Assembly (NCBI GenBank): GCA_000469685.2
Contig: LS997564.1
Span: forward strand, 31,211,343 to 31,275,342
DNA from: Haemonchus contortus
Taxonomy: Eukaryota; Nematoda; Chromadorea; Rhabditida; Trichostrongylidae
Length of the DNA stretch: 64,000 nt
Direction of reading: 5' to 3'
Under the pieces are notes generated by a model, which saw only the letters and a program-made list of their open reading frames with translations, ran no database searches and had not been told where the DNA came from. A program made the position numbers and the translations under genes. Below, piece by piece: positions 34,601-50,000 of this stretch (within the stretch, counting starts at the first letter, position 1; every line of letters starts with the position of its first letter).

Positions 34601-37600
34601 GCAAAGGCAAATTGTTTTGATGTTTTTCTTCGTTTACAGCCCTTCGGAAGAACTTTAGCGCCACGCGATCGCGTCGAAAGAACCCGTCTGCCTAACTCCC
34701 CCCTCTTAGCACTACCTCGCCGGCTGGCACGCCGGCACGCCAGCACGCCGGCCGCCGGCAAACTATGAAAGCAGCCATTCGAGCCCCCTTTTCGGTATTC
34801 TGTGCTATAAGCACGATCTCATCTGTGCTCCTATACGCTCGCGATACCTGAATGAGTCTTGCAATGATGTGGTCCCAGAATTCCGCCAATCCCACTTAGG
34901 ATGACTTTTGTGATATAACGCGTCAATGTCTGTGTGTTATTGTGTGTGTGGCCGAATTAATAACTCCTTTCCCCGTGGACCTAGATAGTTCAAGTTAGAA
35001 GGAGTGCAGGCAGTGGCAGGCTCCGCCCACAATGAGTGGGGCTTCAGCGAAAATTCATAATTCCTGTTCCCGTGGACCTAGAAAGTTCAAATTTCAAATT
35101 TGCTAGGATTACAGGAAACATGATGGAAACATCAATGGTGGGTGACCGGACCGGACTCCGCCCATAGTGGGCGGGGCTCTAGCAGAAATTCGTAACTCAT
35201 GTCCCCGTTAACCTAGAAGTTTCATATTTTAAAAAAGTACATGCGGGAGGATGTGGACCTTAGTAGCAGGACCGGACTTCACACACAGGGGGCGGGGCTT
35301 GCGCGAAAATTGTTTATTTGATCTTAGGGCTTCAAACTTGGTAGGATTACAGGAAACATGGCGGGAACAACTATGGAGGATGGCAGGACCGGGCTCTGCC
35401 CACAATGGGCGGGATTTGAGCAAAAATTCATAACTCCTGTCCCTGTGAACCTAGAAAGTTCAAATTTTCTAGGATTACAGAAAACAGGATGGAAACACTT
35501 GTGATGAGTGGAAGAAGCAGACACCGCCCTCAAGGGACGGAGTTATCCATTGGAGTAGAGGAGGCAGCATAAGAGCACTGACGATGGAAGGGCCCCTAGA
35601 AAACAAGATCCACTCACCAATCAAATCCAACGCCTTTGCTATTTACGACCTAGCTTCGACCATTTGATATACTCCATTCGACAAGAAGGGTAAGCGCTGT
35701 GATAGGGACTGACTAAGAGTACTAATGTCTGAGGAGATAAGAATCGGTTCATTTCTTGCTATTAGGTTACGACCGCTACCCAGCAAAGTTTGGGATTCAA
35801 TGAAGAACCACTGTTTCTCTTCGCTCCGACATAATTCTATGCAAAACTTATCCGACCACCAATAGTTTTGGATTCGCATTTAATAGTATATCCGTAGGGA
35901 AAGAAAGCTTTATTGATAAAGACATTAAATAATATTATGGCTCGACAACATTTGTAACTACCATTCAGGTTTTTGGTTGCCTACCAGTTGAACAGTCAAT
36001 GGGTCACTAATTTTAAGATGAACAGCAACAGATTGAGAATTTTAGTCATAGGCGTAAGCATCGGTTCATTTTGAATACATTACGCTATTAATCCTCTGTC
36101 GAATTTCGTGTTTGGAAAAGCATCATCTGTTCCAAACGAGGAGGAGCCGATTTGCCCATTACTACAACCCTACCATAAGAAGGAAGGAAGCCCGGCGTTA
36201 GCCAGGCGGTCCGACTGGTAATTCACAGATATCAGGCGTTTTTGTAATATTCTGGTCCGATACATCCCGAAGTGATTTCCTGATTCCAAATCCCTCTCTA
36301 CTTTCCTTCTTTTGCCTTACCGTCCGTGGTCCATTCCTTTCTTCACTATCATGCATAAGCTATGTTTTGAAGGTTTCGTGTCGCAGACATCTATTACAAG
36401 TAACGATTCTGATCAATTTCCTTCTCTCTACGTTAAACTTACTGAATATCCAAGGTACTTGGGATGATTTCCCTCGCAAATTCCTTTTTTGGATTAATTG
36501 GCAATTCCCTTCTTGATAAAAGATTCACGTGTGACCACAGTCATGTGAAGAGAGCGGACGATTTTTACGCTGCTATTCCAATCTAGTCACTCGTCTCGCT
36601 GATAGCGTCTTCTCTCCGCTAGTCCGGGGCAAATCCACACCATTTCAAAGCGAAATAATCACTATCTTTCATACTTCTACAAAATTAGGAATGCGTGGCC
36701 ATGAAGGTGATGCTACTGCATGCATGACCTCTTGCCGTGTCCTTATGCCACAAAGAAGGCTCATAAATCTATGAGCCTTCTTTGTGACCATTCAAGAAGC
36801 TATATGAGTGGCCATGTACAGTAGTTTCAGATGAGAAATGAAGCCTTAAATAAAATAGAGAGTAATGACTCACCTGACACCCTTTATCTTTGCCAAACCT
36901 CTGCATTACTTCTGCAGGTATGGGGTCGAATTCGATGATAGTTGTAGGGCCTGCGGTTGTGAACTTCACGTTTGTTGGTGCCACGTCCAGTGCTGAATAG
37001 TTTGAAGGTTCGCAAAAAAGTAATGTTTCGAGAAGTAATTCGAGCGTTTGCAAGGCCTTGTCTTAGTACTCTTCTTCTTCAGTATATTCGTGCTGAATTC
37101 AGTCACACAAGAAATACAATAAAGCGAGGAAGGAGGAGATACCCATAAAAACTATGGTGCACCCTCGCTTGCCCGATTAGACTCAAACCCGAAGTTCAAC
37201 GTCAAATGCTGGGCGGGCATCTCAAAGACTCTCGCCTTTGTTTTTTGCTCTCCCTTCCATTCTGACAGAAACTGGGTTCGAAAGACTAGAATGCCTTTGA
37301 TTGATGTATTTATGTCACAACACTCTGAGGCATCACATTATGTTCGTAAAAATCTATTATCCTGCTTTGTATAATTCGCTTTGTGTGCCTGTTGGTGTGT
37401 CAGTGTGTTTGTGTGTGTGTCAGTGTGTGTGTCTGACCGGAAATTCATAACTCCTGTCCCCGTGGACCTAGAGCGTTCAAATTTGGTAGGAGTAAGTTGG
37501 ACAGGATGGGAACACCTATGGTAGGTGGCAGGACCGGACTCCGTTCGCGGGGAGCGCGGCGTGCGCATAAAAGTTTTGGGCCGCAAATCCATAACTCCTT

Positions 37601-40600
37601 TTCCCCTGGACCTAGAAAGATCGAATTTGGCAGGAGTACAGGGGGCAGCATGGGAACACTAATGACAGATGGTGAGACCAGACTCCACCCACAGGGGGCA
37701 GGTCGTGCGCGATAGAAATTTTAGGTCGCAAGTCTATAATTCCTGCTCCAGTGGACCCAAAGCGTTCAAAATTGGTAGGAGAACGGGGGACGGCATCGGA
37801 ACACTTACGGTAGGTGGCAGGAGCGGACTCCGCTCACAGGGGGCGAGGCGCGCGATAGAAGCTTTGGGCCGCAAAGTCATAACTCCTGTCCCCGTGGACC
37901 GAGACCTTTCGAACTTAGTAGGAATTAGAGAGGCAGGATGAGAACACTCATAGTGGGTGGCGGAGCCGGATTCCGTGCACAAGGAGCGGGACGTGCGCAA
38001 TAAAAAATTTGAGCCGCAAATTCATAACTCCTGTTTACGTGGACCTAGAGCGTTCAAATTTGGTAAGATCACACTTTTCGTATTACCGGTGGAACCTCAG
38101 CATTCCAATAGGTGATGCAGGATATGACGGTATCGTAGATACTCGGTGACAGGGACTGATGATAACTGATAAGAGAAGATAAAGGACCTAAGAGTGCCAC
38201 CTACCGATCGAAATCCTAACATCTTCGGTATCTACGATGTAGCTTTGACCGTTCAGTATGTCTCATTCGATAAGACGAGATGGTAGAGTGGTGTGACAAA
38301 ACCAGTGGTAAGTGCAGCGATAGGGACCCATTAGGGCAATACGATAAGCAGATTAGAACCTTGTTCATTTCTTACTATTAGATTACGACCGCTACCCAGC
38401 AAGGTTTGTGATTGAATGAAGGATCCTTTTTGCTCGATGTCATTTGCGACAAAACTTATTCGACCGCCTGTAATCTAGAATTCTCAACAAATGATATTTA
38501 TGTGAAGAAAAGAGTCCATTGATGAAAAATATCTGATAACGGGGTTATCTTCACTCAGAACATCTCCACAGCGTCATCTTTGATTGCCCAACACTTGGAT
38601 TTTTGATGTTTATTTATTGCAAAGATAGAGTGCAAAAGTTCAAGACTTCCAATCGAACGCGTAAGCACCGACTTCAACTGAATACCATTTGCACTGCCCT
38701 GTTAGTCCTGTGTCAAATTTCGTGTACAGGAAACTGCCATTTGTTCCAAAAAGGAGTGGAGAATTAGACTTACTAACAACTATCAAAGAAAGAGGGACGC
38801 TTCCGATTTCTTTCGTGTCAAAGAAGGATTACGACCTCTGTTTCAGTTTCATACCCTCACTCAGCTAAACACGGAAAAAAACTCAAAAGCTATAAACTTT
38901 GAAATAGGAAATAAAAGTCTTCAGCTCAACATTTCTCGGGATAGGGTGTTTGACACAAGAAGGAGGAGAGACTGGCGTCAGCCGCGCGATCCGACTGGTT
39001 ATTTATAAAGCAGTAATTTGGTATGTCGGTTTGTCGGTTTGTATGTTTGCCTTTCTGTCCGTCCGTCAAATTTATGATTACGATAAAGGTAGGGAACGAT
39101 ATGGAAAACCTAGCTCTATATCACAGTTCCTTCATATCTATAAAGGAGTAACTTCGTGTGTAGATCAATGGAGTAAGATGAGTGCTGTGAAGTAAAGTGA
39201 GTTTTGTGGAGTTGAAAGGGTACTTTTTTACCGTGATTTCGATCTGCACTGGCATGCACTATGCACTTATTTACAAAAATCGGAGGTGATAATGTAGTTG
39301 GGAGACCTCCGCGCATTTTCAACATTGAGCGCTAGAAGAGACGAGATAGGGAGGCTAGTCAATAACTGTGCTCAGAAAAGTTTCTTAGCCAAAAATATAC
39401 AGTTTTTCGACCTGAGGTTCAGGAGCACCGTGGTGGGTGAGTAAATTGAGTATTCAACTTATACCCCATCCTAGCTTTTGGCGGCAATCATCTTACCCCG
39501 GCCCCGGCACTCTTCCCCTACTGGGGCTTGGGGAGACCTATATTCTTTTGCCTAGACCCAACTAGAAGCACAAATAAGATTGGCTACCCATCCTTCTCCG
39601 CACTCAAGCTCTCAGTGTTGAATAAAAGCGATAACCCTGACATCACTTTGTAATCACTTTGTAAAAGTAGCGAATGGGGCCCGGCGTGAGCCGGGCGACT
39701 TGACTGGTAACAGTTCAAACAACACACCCTTAGCATCCAACTTCACTGTGTAACTAGCTACAGGTCCTTCGTAGGATTCCAATATCGCCTGCGCCTTTAT
39801 TTCGCAGTCGTACGGCCGACGTTTAATAGGAACCACCTATAGATGACATATTCTCGATAAGATTTTGAAAATCACATGTACAGACTCACGGTAGAGTTTT
39901 GCTTTATCATTTTCTCCTCTTCATAGTCATTTCCACACGTGATCCTGAAAAGAAGACAAATAATTTTTTAGTTCCTTTTCTGTATCTTATACATACATAC
40001 ATACATACATACATACATACATACATACATACATACATACATACATACATACATACATACATACATACATACATACATACATACATACATACATACATAC
40101 ATACATACATACATACATACATACATACATACATACATACATACATACATACATACATACATACATACATACATACATACATACATACATACATACATAC
40201 ATACATACATACATACATACATACATACATACATACATACATACATACATACATACATACATACATACATACATACATACATACATACATACATACATAC
40301 ATACATACATACATACATACATACATACATACATACATACATACATACATACATACATACATACATACATACATACATACATACATACATACATACATAC
40401 ATACATACATACATACATACATACATACATACATACATACATACATACATACATACATACATACATACATACATACATACATACATACATACATACATAC
40501 ATACATACATACATACATACATACATACATACATACATACATACATACATACATACATACATACATACATACATACATACATACATACATACATACATAC

Positions 40601-43600
40601 ATACATACATACATACATACATACATACATACATACATACATACATACATACATACATACATACATACATACATACATACATACATACATACATACATAC
40701 ATACATACATACATACATACATACATACATACATACATACATACATACATACATACATACATACATACATACATACATACATACATACATACATACATAC
40801 ATACATACATACATACATACATACATACATACATACATACATACATACATACATACATACATACATACATACATACATACATACATACATACATACATAC
40901 ATACATACATACATACATACATACATACATACATACATACATACATACATACATACATACATACATACATACATACATACATACATACATACATACATAC
41001 ATACATACATACATACATACATACATACATACATACATACATACATACATACATACATACATACATACATACATACATACATACATACATACATACATAC
41101 ATACATACATACATACATACATACATACATACATACATACATACATACATACATACATACATACATACATACATACATACATACATACATACATACATAC
41201 ATACATACATACATACATACATACATACATACATACATACATACATACATACATACATACATACATACATACATACATACATACATACATACATACATAC
41301 ATACATACATACATACATACATACATACATACATACATACATACATACATACATACATACATACATACATACATACATACATACATACATACATACATAC
41401 ATACATACATACATACATACATACATACATACATACATACATACATACATACATACATACATACATACATACATACATACATACATACATACATACATAC
41501 ATACATACATACATACATACATACATACATACATACATACATACATACATACATACATACATACATACATACATACATACATACATACATACATACATAC
41601 ATACATACATACATACATACATACATACATACATACATACATACATACATACATACATACATACATACATACATACATACATACATACATACATACATAC
41701 ATACATACATACATACATACATACATACATACATACATACATACATACATACATACATACATACATACATACATACATACATACATAATCATACATACAT
41801 ACATACATACATACATACAACATACAATACATACAATACATACAATACATACAACATACATACATACATACATACATACATACATTACATACATACATAC
41901 ATTACCATACATACACTACATACATACATACATACATACATACATACATACATACATACATACATACATACATACATACATACATACATACATACATACA
42001 TACATACATACATACATACATACATACATACATACATACATACATACATACATACATACATACATACATACATACATACATACATACATACATACATACA
42101 TACATACATACATACATACATACATACATACATACATACATACATACATACATACATACATACATACATACATACATACATACATACATACATACATACA
42201 TACATACATACATACATACATACATACATACATACATACATACATACATACATACATACATACATACATACATACATACATACATACATACATACATACA
42301 TACATACATACATACATACATACATACATACATACATACATACATACATACATACATACATACATACATACATACATACATACATACATACATACATACA
42401 TACATACATACATACATACATACATACATACATACATACATACATACATACATACATACATACATACATACATACATACATACATACATACATACATACA
42501 TACATACATACATACATACATACATACATACATACATACATACATACATACATACATACATACATACATACATACATACATACATACATACATACATACA
42601 TACATACATACATACATACATACATACATACATACATACATACATACATACATACATACATACATACATACATACATACATACATACATACATACATACA
42701 TACATACATACATACATACATACATACATACATACATACATACATACATACATACATACATACATACATACATACATACATACATACATACATACATACA
42801 TACATACATACATACATACATACATACATACATACATACATACATACATACATACATACATACATACATACATACATACATACATACATACATACATACA
42901 TACATACATACATACATACATACATACATACATACATACATACATACATACATACATACATACATACATACATACATACATACATACATACATACATACA
43001 TACATACATACATACATACATACATACATACATACATACATACATACATACATACATACATACATACATACATACATACATACATACATACATACATACA
43101 TACATACATACATACATACATACATACATACATACATACATACATACATACATACATACATACATACATACATACATACATACATACATACATACATACA
43201 TACATACATACATACATACATACATACATACATACATACATACATACATACATACATACATACATACATACATACATACATACATACATACATACATACA
43301 TACATACATACATACATACATACATACATACATACATACATACATACATACATACATACATACATACATACATACATACATACATACATACATACATACA
43401 TACATACATACATACATACATACATACATACATACATACATACATACATACATACATACATACATACATACATACATACATACATACATACATACATACA
43501 TACATACATACATACATACATACATACATACATACATACATACATACATACATACATACATACATACATACATACATACATACATACATACATACATACA

Positions 43601-44048
43601 TACATACATACATACATACATACATACATACATACATACATACATACATACATACATACATACATACATACATACATACATACATACATACATACATACA
43701 TACATACATACATACATACATACATACATACATACATACATACATACATACATACATACATACATACATACATACATACATACATACATACATACATACA
43801 TACATACATACATACATACATACATACATACATACATACATACATACATACATACATACATACATACATACATACATACATACATACATACATACATACA
43901 TACATACATACATACATACATACATACATACATACATACATACATACATACATACATACATACATACATACATACATACATACATACATACATACATACA
44001 TACATACATACATACATACATACATACATACATACATACATACATACA

Positions 44049-44079
<31 letters not shown>

Positions 44080-47000
44080 CATACATACATACATACATAC
44101 ATACATACATACATACATACATACATACATACATACATACATACATACATACATACATACATACATACATACATACATACATACATACATACATACATAC
44201 ATACATACATACATACATACATACATACATACATACATACATACATACATACATACATACATACATACATACATACATACATACATACATACATACATAC
44301 ATACATACATACATACATACATACATACATACATACATACATACATACATACATACATACATACATACATACATACATACATACATACATACATACATAC
44401 ATACATACATACATACATACATACATACATACATACATACATACATACATACATACATACATACATACATACATACATACATACATACATACATACATAC
44501 ATACATACATACATACATACATACATACATACATACATACATACATACATACATACATACATACATACATACATACATACATACATACATACATACATAC
44601 ATACATACATACATACATACATACATACATACATACATACATACATACATACATACATACATACATACATACATACATACATACATACATACATACATAC
44701 ATACATACATACATACATACATACATACATACATACATACATACATACATACATACATACATACATACATACATACATACATACATACATACATACATAC
44801 ATACATACATACATACATACATACATACATACATACATACATACATACATACATACATACATACATACATACATACATACATACATACATACATACATAC
44901 ATACATACATACATACATACATACATACATACATACATACATACATACATACATACATACATACATACATACATACATACATACATACATACATACATAC
45001 ATACATACATACATACATACATACATACATACATACATACATACATACATACATACATACATACATACATACATACATACATACATACATACATACATAC
45101 ATACATACATACATACATACATACATACATACATACATACATACATACATACATACATACATACATACATACATACATACATACATACATACATACATAC
45201 ATACATACATACATACATACATACATACATACATACATACATACATACATACATACATACATACATACATACATACATACATACATACATACATACATAC
45301 ATACATACATACATACATACATACATACATACATACATACATACATACATACATACATACATACATACATACATACATACATACATACATACATACATAC
45401 ATACATACATACATACATACATACATACATACATACATACATACATACATACATACATACATACATACATACATACATACATACATACATACATACATAC
45501 ATACATACATACATACATACATACATACATACATACATACATACATACATACATACATACATACATACATACATACATACATACATACATACATACATAC
45601 ATACATACATACATACATACATACATACATACATACATACATACATACATACATACATACATACATACATACATACATACATACATACATACATACATAC
45701 ATACATACATACATACATACATACATACATACATACATACATACATACATACATACATACATACATACATACATACATACATACATACATACATACATAC
45801 ATACATACATACATACATACATACATACATACATACATACATACATACATACATACATACATACATACATACATACATACATACATACATACATACATAC
45901 ATACATACATACATACATACATACATACATACATACATACATACATACATACATACATACATACATACATACATACATACATACATACATACATACATAC
46001 ATACATACATACATACATACATACATACATACATACATACATACATACATACATACATACATACATACATACATACATACATACATACATACATACATAC
46101 ATACATACATACATACATACATACATACATACATACATACATACATACATACATACATACATACATACATACATACATACATACATACATACATACATAC
46201 ATACATACATACATACATACATACATACATACATACATACATACATACATACATACATACATACATACATACATACATACATACATACATACATACATAC
46301 ATACATACATACATACATACATACATACATACATACATACATACATACATACATACATACATACATACATACATACATACATACATACATACATACATAC
46401 ATACATACATACATACATACATACATACATACATACATACATACATACATACATACATACATACATACATACATACATACATACATACATACATACATAC
46501 ATACATACATACATACATACATACATACATACATACATACATACATACATACATACATACATACATACATACATACATACATACATACATACATACATAC
46601 ATACATACATACATACATACATACATACATACATACATACATACATACATACATACATACATACATACATACATACATACATACATACATACATACATAC
46701 ATACATACATACATACATACATACATACATACATACATACATACATACATACATACATACATACATACATACATACATACATACATACATACATACATAC
46801 ATACATACATACATACATACATACATACATACATACATACATACATACATACATACATACATACATACATACATACATACATACATACATACATACATAC
46901 ATACATACATACATACATACATACATACATACATACATACATACATACATACATACATACATACATACATACATACATACATACATACATACATACATAC

Positions 47001-50000
47001 ATACATACATACATACATACATACATACATACATACATACATACATACATACATACATACATACATACATACATACATACATACATACATACATACATAC
47101 ATACATACATACATACATACATACATACATACATACATACATACATACATACATACATACATACATACATACATACATACATACATACATACATACATAC
47201 ATACATACATACATACATACATACATACATACATACATACATACATACATACATACATACATACATACATACATACATACATACATACATACATACATAC
47301 ATACATACATACATACATACATACATACATACATACATACATACATACATACATACATACATACATACATACATACATACATACATACATACATACATAC
47401 ATACATACATACATACATACATACATACATACATACATACATACATACATACATACATACATACATACATACATACATACATACATACATACATACATAC
47501 ATACATACATACATACATACATACATACATACATACATACATACATACATACATACATACATACATACATACATACATACATACATACATACATACATAC
47601 ATACATACATACATACATACATACATACATACATACATACATACATACATACATACATACATACATACATACATACATACATACATACATACATACATAC
47701 ATACATACATACATACATACATACATACATACATACATACATACATACATACATACATACATACATACATACATACATACCATACATAATACATACATAC
47801 ATACATACATACATACTAACATACATACATACATACATTACATACATAACATACATACATACATACATACATACATACATACATACATACATACCATACA
47901 TACATACATACATACATACATACATACATACATACATACATACATTACTACATACATACATACATACATACATACATACATACATACATACATACATACA
48001 TACATACATACATACATACATACATTACATACCATACATACATACACCTACCATACATACATACACTACATACATACATACATACATACATACATACATA
48101 CATACATACATACATCTACATACATACATACATACATCTACATACATACATACATACATACATACATACATACATACATACATACATACCATACATACAT
48201 ACAATACATACATACATACATACATACATACATACCATACATACATACATACATACATACATACATACATACTACATACATACATACATACATACATACA
48301 TACATACATACATACATACATACATACATACATACATACATACATACATACATACATACATACATACATACATACATACATACATACATACATACATACA
48401 TACATACATACATACATACATACATACATACATACATACATACATACATACATACATACATACATACATACATACATACATACATACATACATACATACA
48501 TACATACATACATACATACATACATACATACATACATACATACATACATACATACATACATACATACATACATACATACATACATACATACATACATACA
48601 TACATACATACATACATACATACATACATACATACATACATACATACATACATACATACATACATACATACATACATACATACATACATACATACATACA
48701 TACATACATACATACATACATACATACATACATACATACATACATACATACATACATACATACATACATACATACATACATACATACATACATACATACA
48801 TACATACATACATACATACATACATACATACATACATACATACATACATACATACATACATACATACATACATACATACATACATACATACATACATACA
48901 TACATACATACATACATACATACATACATACATACATACATACATACATACATACATACATACATACATACATACATACATACATACATACATACATACA
49001 TACATACATACATACATACATACATACATACATACATACATACATACATACATACATACATACATACATACATACATACATACATACATACATACATACA
49101 TACATACATACATACATACATACATACATACATACATACATACATACATACATACATACATACATACATACATACATACATACATACATACATACATACA
49201 TACATACATACATACATACATACATACATACATACATACATACATACATACATACATACATACATACATACATACATACATACATACATACATACATACA
49301 TACATACATACATACATACATACATACATACATACATACATACATACATACATACATACATACATACATACATACATACATACATACATACATACATACA
49401 TACATACATACATACATACATACATACATACATACATACATACATACATACATACATACATACATACATACATACATACATACATACATACATACATACA
49501 TACATACATACATACATACATACATACATACATACATACATACATACATACATACATACATACATACATACATACATACATACATACATACATACATACA
49601 TACATACATACATACATACATACATACATACATACATACATACATACATACATACATACATACATACATACATACATACATACATACATACATACATACA
49701 TACATACATACATACATACATACATACATACATACATACATACATACATACATACATACATACATACATACATACATACATACATACATACATACATACA
49801 TACATACATACATACATACATACATACATACATACATACATACATACATACATACATACATACATACATACATACATAACATACATACATACATACATAC
49901 ATACATACATACATACATACATACATACATACATCATACATACATACATACATCAATACATACATACATACATACATACATACATACATACATACAATAC

